The notes: generated from the letters alone by a model not told the origin. Positions 6,153 through 15,717 are shown, numbered from the stretch's first letter. The stretch is 16,135 nt of DNA from Anammoximicrobium sp032229885 (GCA_032229885.1 JAVYAJ010000192.1:1-16135), one strand, 5' to 3'. Numbers and translations: made by a program.

Positions 6153-7286
6153 ATGCGCGCACGCATCGCAATCGCCACCCTGGCCTGGGCGTGTCTGATC
6201 TGTCCAATGACGCATTCGGCCGAGACGAGCGCGTCGGCCGTTTCAGATGGCGCCCAATACGAGCAAACCGTGGCTCGGGCAATCGACTACTTGGCCACCA
6301 AAGGTCAGGCCGACGATGGTTCATTCAGCAGCCAGGCGGGGCCGGGAGTGACGGCGTTGGTCGCCACGGCCATCATGCGACACGGCCGAACGCCCGACGA
6401 TCCCGTGGTGGGCAAATCGCTGCGATATCTGGACCAATTCGTCCACCCAGACGGCAGCATTTGCCGTCCCGGCTCGCTGTATGGCAACTACGAGACGTCG
6501 GTTGCCGTCCTGTGTTACGCCCAAGCCAATGTCGATGGCCGTTATGATGGGTTGCTGGCGCGGGCCGACAAGTTTTTGAAGGGCTTGCAGTGGGACGAAG
6601 GCGAGGGCAAAGATCCGTCCGATCCGGCTTATGGCGGGGCGGGATACGGCAAATCCAAACGACCCGATCTGTCGAATACGCAGTTCTTCCTGGACGCGTT
6701 GCACTCGCTCGGCAACGGCGCGGACGACGAGGCTGTGCAGCGGGCTCTGATCTTCGTCTCGCGTTGCCAAAATCTGGAAACCGAGCACAACACAACGCCG
6801 TTTGCGGCCAAAAACCCGGATGGCGGCTTTTACTATACCCCGGCGGCCGGAGGCTCTAGCCCCGCGGGGACCACCGCGGATGGCGGGCTGCGGAGCTACG
6901 GATCGATGACCTACGCCGGTTTGAAGAGCATGATCTATGCCGGCGTGAGCATGGACGATCCGCGGGTCAAGGCCGCGGTGAAGTGGATCGGCATGCACTA
7001 CGATCTGGCGTCGAATCCGGGCATGGGGCCCGCCGGCCTGTACTATTATTATCACACCTTCGCCAAGGCGCTCGACGCCATGAAGTTCGATGTGTTCGTC
7101 GACGCGCGCGGAGGGCGGCACGATTGGCGCGCCGAGCTGCGCGGCGAGCTGGTTCGCCGCCAACTGCCGGACGGTTCGTGGATCAATGACGCGGATCGTT
7201 GGATGGAGGGGGATCCTTCGCTGGTGAGCGCGTATGCGCTGCTGGCGCTGGCCTATTGCCGCCCTTCGGACGCCGCGCACAAGTGA
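6153..7286 (+). CDS. Secreted prenyltransferase/squalene-cyclase-repeat (alpha/alpha-toroid) protein
   Basis: The 377-residue protein starts with a signal peptide (positive MRAR, hydrophobic to about 19, likely cut after THSA at about 22). The mature part is a string of helical repeats with QW-like turns: DGSF at 55, DGSI at 100, YGGAGYG at 160, DGGFYYT at 223, a GLYYYY segment near 295, and DGSW at 340. This is the alpha/alpha-toroid fold shared by squalene-hopene cyclases and prenyltransferase beta subunits. I see no DxDD catalytic motif, and the length is about half that of a hopene cyclase. A working terpene cyclase is therefore unlikely; a binding or scaffold role outside the cytoplasm is possible but not shown. 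Similar secreted proteins are common in planctomycetes and have no firm function. The cytidylate kinase gene follows 13 bp downstream, so the two are probably co-transcribed. Confidence 0.8.
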   Translation: MRARIAIATLAWACLICPMTHSAETSASAVSDGAQYEQTVARAIDYLATKGQADDGSFSSQAGPGVTALVATAIMRHGRTPDDPVVGKSLRYLDQFVHPDGSICRPGSLYGNYETSVAVLCYAQANVDGRYDGLLARADKFLKGLQWDEGEGKDPSDPAYGGAGYGKSKRPDLSNTQFFLDALHSLGNGADDEAVQRALIFVSRCQNLETEHNTTPFAAKNPDGGFYYTPAAGGSSPAGTTADGGLRSYGSMTYAGLKSMIYAGVSMDDPRVKAAVKWIGMHYDLASNPGMGPAGLYYYYHTFAKALDAMKFDVFVDARGGRHDWRAELRGELVRRQLPDGSWINDADRWMEGDPSLVSAYALLALAYCRPSDAAHK

Positions 7287-7299
7287 CGACGGACGGATC

Positions 7300-7989
7300 A
7301 TGATTGTCACGATCGATGGCCCCGCGGGCGCCGGCAAGAGCACGATTGCCCGGCTGTTGGCCCAGCGGCTGGGATTCCGCTTTCTCGACACCGGGGCCAT
7401 GTACCGTGCGGTGACGCTGGCGGCGCTGCGCCGCGGGCTGGCCACCGACGACCCCGCTGCATGGGCCGAGCTGGCGGGGCGGATCGATCTTCGGTTCGAG
7501 GGACAGCGAGTGTTGTTGGCCGGCGAGGATGTCAGCGACGCGATTCGAGCCAATCGCGTTACAATCCATTCGCGGTATGCGGCGGACAATCCGCGGGTCC
7601 GCGAACGCCTAGTCGAGCGTCAGCGAGAAATCGGTCGGACGGGCGACATCGTCACCGAGGGTCGTGATCAAGGAACCGTCGTCTTCCCGCAGGCCGAGTG
7701 CAAGATCTTTCTCACGGCCAGTCCCGCCGAACGGGCGCGGCGGCGCGTCGCCGAGCTGCGACAACGCGGGGAAAATCCCGAGTTCGCAGAGATCCTGACC
7801 CAGCAGTTGGCTCGAGATCAACGCGACGCCGAGCGATCCGTCGGACCGTTGGCCGCGGCCGAGGATGCGATCGTCGTCGCCACGGACAGCTTGTCCATCG
7901 AACAAGTCGTCGATCGGCTTGTCGATCTCGTCCGCGGCCTTGCGTCTGGGCACGAGTCCGACCAGCCGACCCGCGGGCTCGCCCGGTGA
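7300..7989 (+). CDS. cmk: Cytidylate kinase (CMP/dCMP kinase)
   Basis: The enzyme transfers a phosphate from ATP to CMP or dCMP in cytoplasmic nucleotide metabolism. The 229-residue length is normal. The P-loop GPAGAGKST is at 7-15, followed by FLDTGAMYRAVTLAALRRG, typical of Cmk. EGRDQGTVVFP carries Arg122 and Asp123, which contact the CMP base and sugar in the family. KIFLTASPAERARRR and RDQRDAERSVGPL form the lid and the late motifs. The residue after GRD is Gln, where the members I recall have a hydrophobic residue; this is probably tolerated. The ATG at 7300 is the natural start, since the P-loop strand begins at once (MIVTIDGP); the ribosome site (GGACGGAT) is weak, consistent with translation coupled to the upstream gene. 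No rpsA or acyltransferase gene follows; the next gene converges from the other strand. Confidence 0.95.
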   Translation: MIVTIDGPAGAGKSTIARLLAQRLGFRFLDTGAMYRAVTLAALRRGLATDDPAAWAELAGRIDLRFEGQRVLLAGEDVSDAIRANRVTIHSRYAADNPRVRERLVERQREIGRTGDIVTEGRDQGTVVFPQAECKIFLTASPAERARRRVAELRQRGENPEFAEILTQQLARDQRDAERSVGPLAAAEDAIVVATDSLSIEQVVDRLVDLVRGLASGHESDQPTRGLAR

Positions 7990-8031
7990 CCTGCTGGACC
8001 GTGGGCTGTGACCGGCACGGGCCGCGCCGCT

Positions 8032-11000
8032 TCAGTCGCCGGCCAACCAGCTCCCCAACTCGTCGTCCAGCCACGTATTCTCGGTAAACGTCGCATCGGC
8101 GGCCGCCAATCGGTGCGTGCTTGCGCGCGGAGCGATCGTGTCGGCCATGCCGCGCGCTGGGTCCGATGGCGAAAAGCAGGCGTTGATCAGGTCGAGGGCC
8201 GCAGCCAGCGTCGGAACGAGCGGCGTTGGACCAGACTTGGCCCCAGCGCTGTCTCGCCACCGGCGGGTCGCATCGTGCGCAGATCGGGCCGCATCGAACA
8301 TCGGCGTCGCGGCGCTTGACACGATTGGCGTCACGGGCGATCGATCGTTCGCAGGGCGTGTAACCGCGGCTGCGGATTGCGACGGAGCCGACAACGCAAC
8401 CGGACGCGCGTCGCGGCCGGACGCTGCGGGCGTCTGGCTCGCGTTTGCGAGGGTCGGGCTCGGCGCGTGGCTGCCCATCGCCGGCAACGCAATGACGCGC
8501 GCTCCGCCCGCGGTCGCTCGCGGCGGGGGCATCGCGGAGGTTTCTCCCTCGCCACCCGTGGCCGTCGGCGGCGCAGCGAACGGCGGTGGCGGTGGCGGCG
8601 CCGACGGCGGTGGCGGCGCCGACGGCGGTGGCGAAACAGGCGCCGCGGCGGCCGATGAAGTGGCTGGTGAAGAGGGCGATGAAGCCGTCGATGAAGCAAT
8701 CGGCACAACGATCCGCGACGTGGGCGTCGTCGCCGACGGCGGCTCGCCCTCGGCCTGCGGCGACGCACCAAGCGGCGTGCCGATCGCTCGGGGCATCGCG
8801 GCGGGCGTCGTGCCGATGTTGGCGCTGACGATCGCGGGAATGCTGGCGTCGCGAATGGCCCGCGCCAAGGCCAGATCGCCAGCGCGCTGCGCGGCCAGCG
8901 CATTGAGTTCGCGAAAATAGACGTCCGCGGGCGGTGTCGAGGCCAGGAATTGACGTCGCGAGAGGTATTGCGACGCAACGGTCCGCTCGCCAAAGCTGTA
9001 GTCCGTGGCCTGCTGGCCCGGCGTCAGGATCACATTCCCATAGGTGTCGTTGGCCGTGCTGTCGTCGCGCGACTCGCCGCCATCGACCCACGCAGCCGGT
9101 TGCACTTCTCGGATCTCGAAGGTCCCGGCCGGCAGATCGACGAAGCGATAGCTGCCGTTTCCGTCGGTCATCGCCTGCAATTCCAATCGACTGCCGTCCC
9201 GCGCCGTACCGGTCAGCCGCACGAGAACCCCGGGGATTCCCGGCTCGCGCATCGCTTCGCCCCCCGTCGTCTGCTGTTGACGGTCGTTGTTGGCGTCGAT
9301 CCAGACGACGCCCGCGATCGATGCGTTCCGCAGATCGTCCGCGGCGATCGTCACCGTGCCAGAGGCCTCGGCGCCGATCGACACGCGCGGATGGTTGACC
9401 GCCGTCAGCGTCAGCTCGACCGTCTCGGCGGGTTCGTCCGGCGTCGTGTCGGCGATTACGGTAACCGGAATATTCGCCGAAGACTGGCCTGCGGGAATCG
9501 TGATGGTTCCGGGCAGCGCTTGGTAATCCGAGCCGGGCGTCGCGGTCCCGCCGACCGTATAGCTGACCAGGATTCCGCCCGCGGGCGCCACCTGGCCGGC
9601 GTCCAACCGGACCGTGAATTGCCCGTGTGTGTTCGGCTCGGCCGCGTTGGGAATGCTGGCGCTGACCGAGACGGTCGCCACGTCATTGTCCGCGATCGTG
9701 ACCGTTGCCGTCTTGTTCGACGCGTCGATCGTTGCGCCCGGATGATTGGAACTCACAAGCGTCACGGTCACGGTCTCGTCGTTCTCCAGCGCGTTGTCGT
9801 CCTGCACGGCGACCGTGATCGTCGCCGAAGAAGCTCCGGCTGGAATGGTCACCGAGCCGGACAGCGGCGAGTAATCCGCGCCGGGCGTCGCGTTGCCGCC
9901 GACGGTGTACGTGACGACGATCCCCTCGGCCGAGGCCAGCTTGCCGTTGTCCAGACGCACCGTGAACTGGCCGTCGACGTTCGGTTCCGCGGCAGCGGGG
10001 ACGCTCGCCACGATCGACACCGTCGTCAGGTCGTCGTCCTCGATCGTGATCGTCGCGCGATCTTGGTTCGGGTCGATCTGGACGCTGGGGAACTGTGCGC
10101 CGACGAGCGTGACCGTGATCGTCTCGTCCCGCTCGACCAACTCGTCGTCCAACACATGCACGGGAATCGTCGCCGTGGACTCGCCCGCGGGGATCGTCAC
10201 GGCGCCGGACAACGCCTCGTAGTCGTCGCCCGGCGTGGCGGCGCCGCTGATCTCGTAATCGATCCGCAATCCGCCCGGAGGCGCCCGCCGTCCGTCGGCG
10301 AGCGTCACGATAAACCGCGCGTCGCCCGGCCCCGGCTCGCGGACCGAGCCCTCGCTGGCCGCGACCGAGATCTTCGCGGGCTCGTCGGCAATGACCAGCG
10401 TACCCTCAGCCGCTTGCGGATCGATCGTCACGCCCGAAGCCGCGCCGACCAGGCCGTCCAGCGTTACGATCACGGTCTCGTCCGATTCGATCAGCAGATC
10501 GTTCAACACGACAACGTCGATGTCCGCCGATGTCTGTCCGGCGGGGATCGTGACGATGCCGCCGAGCGGCAGATAATCGTCCGTGTTCCCCGGCGTGGCG
10601 GTTCCGCCGACCGTATAACTCAGCACCGTGTCCACCGAACTCGGTTTGGACTGTGTCACGCGGAACTTGCCGGGCACGGGCGGATCGCCTTCGGCGCCGT
10701 CGTTGATCTTCGCGATCGCGACCGTGGCCTGGTCGTCATCCCGGATCGTGATCACGGCCTCGCGTCGCTGTGGCTCGGCGTCCAGCGACACGCCCGGCAA
10801 CCCGGCCGTGATCGCCTGTAGCGTCACGATCACGTCTTCGTCGCCCTCGACGATCTCGTCATCCAGCACCGGCACGACGATCTCGGCCCAGGTCGATCCG
10901 GCGGGAATCGTGACACTGCCCGGCAGGCGTTGATAGTCTTCGTCGGGCGTCGCCGTACCGGCAACCGCATAGCTGATGACCGTATCCTGTGCGCTGACCT

Positions 11001-14000
11001 TCGACTGGACCACACGGAATCGGCCGGGCGTCGGCGAGGCGGCCTCGACGCCGTCGTCCATCGCCTGGATCGACACGCTGGCCGTATCGTCGTCGAGGAT
11101 CGACACAGTCGCCGTCGCGGCGTCGGGATCGATCGTCGCGCCGGGATTGTCGGTTCCGAGCAACGTGAGCTGAACGGACTCGGCAGGTTCGACGATCTCG
11201 TCATCTACAACCACCAACGGAATGCGTGCTTCGTTCTGTCCAGCCGCGATGACGATCGTGCCGGGCAATGACTGGTAGTCCGCCCCCGCCGTGGCCGTGC
11301 CAGCAACCGAATACGTGATCGCGATTCCCTCCGGCGGGGCGACTTTGTCGCGGCCGAGCCGGATCACGAACTGGGTACTGCCATCGGGCTCGGCAACCGT
11401 CGCGTCGACGGCTTCGATCGAGATGGTGGTTGCGTCCTCGTCCGCGATGATCATGGTCGCCGTGTCCGGCGTCCCGGGCCGCGCGGCTAGACCGCCCGTC
11501 CCCACGATCCGGACCACGACGGTCTCGCCGCCTTCGATCAAGTCGTCTGCCAGCACCGCCACGGCGAGGTTCATGCTGTGCACGCCCGCGGGGAACATGA
11601 TCGTCGTGTCCAGCGGCTGATAGTCTTCGCCGGGCGTCGCGCTGCCCGAGATCTCGAGCTGCACTTCCAGCGGCTCGGCCAGCAAACGGTCCGCGGTGAT
11701 TGTGAAGATTCCGTCCGTATCGTCTTCGGCGGCATCGCTCGTCACGGCAATCGTCAGCCGCGCGACGTCGTCGTCGACGATCGTCGCGGTGGCCGTGGCG
11801 GCGCCCAGCGAGACGTTGCGGTCCGCCGCGCCGATGTCCAAATTTCGGAGCGCGACCTGAAATGTCTCGTCATGCTCCGGCGTCACGTCGCCCCGGACTG
11901 TGATCGTCACGCTGCGCGTTCCGCTCTCGCCGGGCGCAAACGTGATCGCGCCGCTGGCCGCATCGTAGTCATGATCGCCGTTCTCGTCCTGTGCAGTGCC
12001 GTCGACCGTGAAGTACTCGACCGTGACGGGCACGTCCACAGGAGCGCTCAACTCGATGACAAACTCGAACGGCGTCGTGCCGGCGTTGCCCTCCTCGGTC
12101 GGGGGCGGGCCGCTGATGCTGACGACCGCCGCATCGTCGTTGCGAATGACCCCTTCGGCCGACGGCGTCACGATCTGGGCATTGCCCGAGGCATCGGACA
12201 GGACAACGGAGAACGTCTCGTCGGCCTCGACCATCGTGTCGCCGCGGACGTCGATGGTGAGCGTTTTGTTGGTCTCGCCCGTGGCGAAGCTGATCGACCC
12301 GCTGGGCAGCGCCCCGCCGAAATCGGTCGCGTCGGTCGGGTTGACGCCCGTGCCCACGACGTCCCAGTCCACCGTCGTCGTTCCGCTCAGCAGCCCTTGC
12401 CGCGTGAGCGTAAACACGAACGGCGTGTTGCCGCTGTCGCCTTCTTCTTTGTCCGCGTCGGTCGCCACGATCGTCAGTGACGTATCGTCGTTCAAGATCT
12501 TGCCTTCGGCCACGGCGACGTTGATCGTGGCGCCCACGGGATCGCTCAACGTCACGCGAAACGTCTCGTCCGGCTCGACCAGCACGTCGCCGGCGACCTC
12601 GATGACGAGCGTCTGCGTCTGTTCGCCGGCGGCGAATTCCACCGTTCCGCTGGGAAATGCGCCGCCGACAAAGTCGTCCGCCGTGGCCGGGTTCTCGCCG
12701 CTGCCCGACACGGCGTACTGGACACTGACCGGCTCGTCGACATTGCCGCTCCGGGTGATCGTAAATGTAAACGGGGCGCCGCCGGTGTCTCCCTCCGCTT
12801 TTTCCGCATCGGCGCGGGCGATCGACAACCCGGCCGTGGCGGAACCGATGGTGAACAAGCCGTCGACCGGATCCGTGTCGGCGTTCGTAGGCGCAGGGAC
12901 CAAGACCAGCGGCTCGACGTCGTTGTCCTCCAGCCCCGTGAACGTCGACTCATAATTGCCCAACAAATTGATCCGCGAGGCGCCTTCGACGGCATCCGCG
13001 GCGACGGTGGCGTCGAATCGGAACAGCGCACCGGTCGTGCCGAACGTCAGTTCGGGGCCTGTGGCCGACGACATCGTGACGCGGATGATCCCGGGCGTCG
13101 TCGCGTTGACGATCGGCGGCGTAAAGTCGAATCCGTCCAGCAGTTCGCCGCGGCTGAAATTGCCCACGCTGAACACGGCCGGGTCGTACGCGATGGCCAG
13201 ATCGATCGCCCCCAGGGACACCCCCCCGGGCTCGGTCACCTCGAGCATCACCGGAACCGACACTGTGTCGCCGGGCACGCCGCCCAGGTCGGTCGGAACG
13301 AACAGACGCGGATCGACGCCGGCCGGCGCCGGAGGCGTCAGTCCCGCCGGCGGCGCTGGCGCCTGGGCGACGGGCGTTCCGACGACCAGTCGCTGCAGCA
13401 GCGTGGCGTCGCCGCCGGTCAGCGTTCCGCTGCGGTTGACGTCGGAGATCAAGCTGGGATCGACCATCGGGTACGCGATCAACCCGTTTCCTTGGCCGAC
13501 GATCAACCGCTGTTGCAACGTGGCGTCGCCGCCCGAATAGGTTCCGCTGGCGTTGCTGTCTCCGACCAGAGCCGCCACGTGCAGCGCTTGGTCCGCGCGC
13601 ACCGGAAGGAGTTCTGAACCGGTGTTGCGAATCTCGATGTTCTCCAAGCGCAGGATCTGTTTTGCCCCATATGCCGCGGTCGCGGGCACGTTGGCGATGA
13701 ATTGCCCGAGCTCGACCGGGCCCAAGGTCGAACGAAACGGATTCGCGCTGTTGACCGTGATCCGCACGCGTCCCGGCGCAATCGGGTTGAACACTGCGCT
13801 CGCACCGGCGATCGAGGCGACGAACGAGCTTATGTTCAAGAGGCCTGGATCGAAGACGAGGTCGAGCCTGACAAGGCTGATGTTCTGGCCGGTGCTCAAC
13901 GTCACGGGGATTCCCTGGGCGTGTTCATCCGGCAGTCTGACCGGCTGACCGAATCCGCGAACAAAGTCGGGGATGTCGATCGTGATCTCGTGCGCGGGCC

Positions 14001-15711
14001 GAGCCGCAATGACAAAGCCGTCCGTGAAATCGCCTCCGGCGACGCCATTGGCGTCGCCGTCCAAAAGATGGCCGCCATTGGTCGCAAACCCGTCCGCCGC
14101 GCTGCGCAGCGTCACCGTATAACTGTCCGGCTCGAGTGGACCGCCCGTTTTGATGAACGTCAGTTGACGCGCGTCGTCGCTCGTGACGACCGAGCCGCGG
14201 ATGGCGCCGCTCGATGCGCCGACAAGCGAGACATCGGCCGACCCCAGCGTTCCCGATGCGTTGTCGTACAGATTCAGCAGGTTCGCGTTGAACGATTCGC
14301 TGAAGTTCACGACAAACCCGCTGAACGTCGGCGTCAGCTTGGTCACGACGAACGTCGTCGGATCGTCGTTGCGAATCGTGCCCGTGGCCGCGGCGGTGAC
14401 GAGCTGCGCGCCGCCGCTGGGGTTGGACAGCGTGACGGCGAACGTCTCGTCCGGCTCGACCGTCGTGTCGCCGCTGACGTTGATCGTCAGCGTCTTGGTC
14501 GTCTCGCCGGGGGCAAAGCTGAGCTGGCCGCTGGGCAACGCCCCGCCAAAGTCCGCCGCGTTGGCCGGATTGGCGCCCGTGCCGGTCACGGCATAGTTGA
14601 CCGTGGTGGTGCCGCTGGTCGGGCCCGTGCGGGTGACGGTGAACGTGAACGGCGTCGTCCCGTTGTGGCCTTCGGGCTTGTCGGCCTGAGCGGCCGCAAT
14701 GGTCAGCGTCGCGGGCGAATCATCGTTGCGAATCGTGCCCGTGGCCGTGGCGGTGGCGAGCTGCGCGCCGCCGCTGGGGTTGGACAGCGTGACGGTGAAC
14801 GTCTCGTCCGGCTCGACCGTCGTGTCGCCGCTGACGTTGATCGTCAGCGTCTTGGTCGTCTCGCCGGGGGCGAAGCTGAGCTGGCCGCTGGGCAATGCAC
14901 CGCCAAAGTCCGCCGCGTTGCCCGGATTGGCGCCCGTGCCGGTCACCGCATAGTTGACCGTGGTCGTGCCGCTGGTCTGGCCCGTGCGGGTGACGGTGAA
15001 CGTGAACGGCGTCGTCCCGCTGTGGCCCTCGAACTTGATTGCATCCGTCGCCGTGATCGATAGCGACGGCGCCGCCGGATTGACAATATCGAGCGAGGCG
15101 TGGCTGAAATGAATGTTCGGCGCCGGGATCTGGCCAACCGAGTCGAAGAATAGCCCGAGCCGTACGCCGTGAGGGTCGGAAAATGTCGTGATGACGGGAG
15201 ACATCGTTCCCGCTTTGTCGGCTTGCAACGGGACGCTGAACAGTAGAAACTCGGCGCCTGGCGCTGCGGCGAACTGGTCCTGGTCTCTACCGCCAACTCC
15301 GGTAATCTTGCCCGGTTGGCTGATATCCCCGGCAGCCAGGTCGGTGTACTCGGGCAAGTGGCTGATCGGTCCGACGACGGAGGCCAGATCGGCTGGGTAG
15401 GTCATGTCGAAGTATGCCTGAAACACACCGTACGGGGTGGCGCGGGCGTCGCGAACGTAGGTTCGCAGTTGGAACTCTTGGCCAACCTGCACGGACGCAA
15501 GATCGGCGCCTCCCGAGTCGGTAAAAGCGTAACGCACCGCCAAATCCCCGGCGAGCAGCATCCGACTTTCCAACGACTCGAAGCACAGCGTGCGGCCTGA
15601 TGCGTCGTTGCCCGGTCGTCGCCCGCATCGGTCAGCGCGACGCCGCTTGCGTCGCCTGCGCATCGCCTCGGTATGTGACGAGATCTTTCCGCTGTTCTCG
15701 TTGTCGCCCAC
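8032..15711 (-). CDS. Giant LEPR-XLL surface protein with Calx-beta, cohesin-like, dockerin-like and SdrD-B-like modules
   Basis: This 2559-residue protein is probably exported and surface-bound or released. Modules by eye: Arg-rich N-terminus (17-25) and LEPR-XLL-like FESLESRMLLAGD (43-55); a possible cohesin-like region to about 214; Calx-beta 1-2 (216-331, 334-449); an Ig-like region (451-567); cohesin-like region (570-715); dockerin-like pair of calcium loops (718-729 and 757-768, both DxNxSG-type); second cohesin-like region (801-958); Calx-beta 3-12 (961-2124); SdrD-B-like domain (2127-2244); a low-complexity tail with a Pro-rich run (2357-2381), ending WLDDELGSWLAGD. Calx-beta repeats end in acidic NDD/DDD and carry DDxxxExDET, expected to bind calcium and stiffen the rod. 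The GTG start has a strong ribosome site. No enzyme domain is visible, so adhesion or a structural role is inferred. The protein is intact, without frameshift. Confidence 0.9.
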   Translation of the reverse strand: MGDNENSGKISSHTEAMRRRRKRRRADRCGRRPGNDASGRTLCFESLESRMLLAGDLAVRYAFTDSGGADLASVQVGQEFQLRTYVRDARATPYGVFQAYFDMTYPADLASVVGPISHLPEYTDLAAGDISQPGKITGVGGRDQDQFAAAPGAEFLLFSVPLQADKAGTMSPVITTFSDPHGVRLGLFFDSVGQIPAPNIHFSHASLDIVNPAAPSLSITATDAIKFEGHSGTTPFTFTVTRTGQTSGTTTVNYAVTGTGANPGNAADFGGALPSGQLSFAPGETTKTLTINVSGDTTVEPDETFTVTLSNPSGGAQLATATATGTIRNDDSPATLTIAAAQADKPEGHNGTTPFTFTVTRTGPTSGTTTVNYAVTGTGANPANAADFGGALPSGQLSFAPGETTKTLTINVSGDTTVEPDETFAVTLSNPSGGAQLVTAAATGTIRNDDPTTFVVTKLTPTFSGFVVNFSESFNANLLNLYDNASGTLGSADVSLVGASSGAIRGSVVTSDDARQLTFIKTGGPLEPDSYTVTLRSAADGFATNGGHLLDGDANGVAGGDFTDGFVIAARPAHEITIDIPDFVRGFGQPVRLPDEHAQGIPVTLSTGQNISLVRLDLVFDPGLLNISSFVASIAGASAVFNPIAPGRVRITVNSANPFRSTLGPVELGQFIANVPATAAYGAKQILRLENIEIRNTGSELLPVRADQALHVAALVGDSNASGTYSGGDATLQQRLIVGQGNGLIAYPMVDPSLISDVNRSGTLTGGDATLLQRLVVGTPVAQAPAPPAGLTPPAPAGVDPRLFVPTDLGGVPGDTVSVPVMLEVTEPGGVSLGAIDLAIAYDPAVFSVGNFSRGELLDGFDFTPPIVNATTPGIIRVTMSSATGPELTFGTTGALFRFDATVAADAVEGASRINLLGNYESTFTGLEDNDVEPLVLVPAPTNADTDPVDGLFTIGSATAGLSIARADAEKAEGDTGGAPFTFTITRSGNVDEPVSVQYAVSGSGENPATADDFVGGAFPSGTVEFAAGEQTQTLVIEVAGDVLVEPDETFRVTLSDPVGATINVAVAEGKILNDDTSLTIVATDADKEEGDSGNTPFVFTLTRQGLLSGTTTVDWDVVGTGVNPTDATDFGGALPSGSISFATGETNKTLTIDVRGDTMVEADETFSVVLSDASGNAQIVTPSAEGVIRNDDAAVVSISGPPPTEEGNAGTTPFEFVIELSAPVDVPVTVEYFTVDGTAQDENGDHDYDAASGAITFAPGESGTRSVTITVRGDVTPEHDETFQVALRNLDIGAADRNVSLGAATATATIVDDDVARLTIAVTSDAAEDDTDGIFTITADRLLAEPLEVQLEISGSATPGEDYQPLDTTIMFPAGVHSMNLAVAVLADDLIEGGETVVVRIVGTGGLAARPGTPDTATMIIADEDATTISIEAVDATVAEPDGSTQFVIRLGRDKVAPPEGIAITYSVAGTATAGADYQSLPGTIVIAAGQNEARIPLVVVDDEIVEPAESVQLTLLGTDNPGATIDPDAATATVSILDDDTASVSIQAMDDGVEAASPTPGRFRVVQSKVSAQDTVISYAVAGTATPDEDYQRLPGSVTIPAGSTWAEIVVPVLDDEIVEGDEDVIVTLQAITAGLPGVSLDAEPQRREAVITIRDDDQATVAIAKINDGAEGDPPVPGKFRVTQSKPSSVDTVLSYTVGGTATPGNTDDYLPLGGIVTIPAGQTSADIDVVVLNDLLIESDETVIVTLDGLVGAASGVTIDPQAAEGTLVIADEPAKISVAASEGSVREPGPGDARFIVTLADGRRAPPGGLRIDYEISGAATPGDDYEALSGAVTIPAGESTATIPVHVLDDELVERDETITVTLVGAQFPSVQIDPNQDRATITIEDDDLTTVSIVASVPAAAEPNVDGQFTVRLDNGKLASAEGIVVTYTVGGNATPGADYSPLSGSVTIPAGASSATITVAVQDDNALENDETVTVTLVSSNHPGATIDASNKTATVTIADNDVATVSVSASIPNAAEPNTHGQFTVRLDAGQVAPAGGILVSYTVGGTATPGSDYQALPGTITIPAGQSSANIPVTVIADTTPDEPAETVELTLTAVNHPRVSIGAEASGTVTIAADDLRNASIAGVVWIDANNDRQQQTTGGEAMREPGIPGVLVRLTGTARDGSRLELQAMTDGNGSYRFVDLPAGTFEIREVQPAAWVDGGESRDDSTANDTYGNVILTPGQQATDYSFGERTVASQYLSRRQFLASTPPADVYFRELNALAAQRAGDLALARAIRDASIPAIVSANIGTTPAAMPRAIGTPLGASPQAEGEPPSATTPTSRIVVPIASSTASSPSSPATSSAAAAPVSPPPSAPPPPSAPPPPPPFAAPPTATGGEGETSAMPPPRATAGGARVIALPAMGSHAPSPTLANASQTPAASGRDARPVALSAPSQSAAAVTRPANDRSPVTPIVSSAATPMFDAARSAHDATRRWRDSAGAKSGPTPLVPTLAAALDLINACFSPSDPARGMADTIAPRASTHRLAAADATFTENTWLDDELGSWLAGD
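14366..14676 (-). repeat. Internal DNA repeat, Calx-beta 2 unit
   Basis: This ~311-bp stretch matches 14723-15033 at an offset of 357 bp (119 codons), with about a dozen substitutions counted by eye and no indels seen. It encodes the second Calx-beta domain of the giant protein. Confidence 0.85.
14723..15033 (-). repeat. Internal DNA repeat, Calx-beta 1 unit
   Basis: This is the partner of 14366-14676. The near identity at DNA level, not only at protein level, points to a recent duplication or to gene conversion. The other ten Calx-beta units of the gene are far more diverged. Confidence 0.85.
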
Positions 15712-15717
15712 TGCGAA

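Noticed and set aside
6321..7589. 422-codon minus-strand frame
   Set aside because: Antisense to the toroid and cmk genes, both of which are firmly identified.
7712..9091. 459-codon minus-strand frame across the cmk-giant gene junction
   Set aside because: Overlaps both well-supported genes in another phase, with Arg/Ala-rich composition.
8950..10821. 623-codon plus-strand frame opposite the giant gene
   Set aside because: Its translation is dominated by Arg/Asp/His/Gly runs without any domain. It is the antisense shadow of GC-rich Calx-beta codons on the minus strand.
11578..12480. 300-codon plus-strand frame
   Set aside because: Antisense shadow of the giant gene, with Arg/Asp-biased composition and no motif.
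9337..12830. Regularly spaced similar blocks that could suggest a CRISPR or minisatellite array
   Set aside because: The ~345-bp period is that of the Calx-beta domains in one open frame.
13702..15063. 453-codon plus-strand frame
   Set aside because: Antisense shadow of the N-terminal Calx-beta region; its internal repeats merely mirror the duplicated units.
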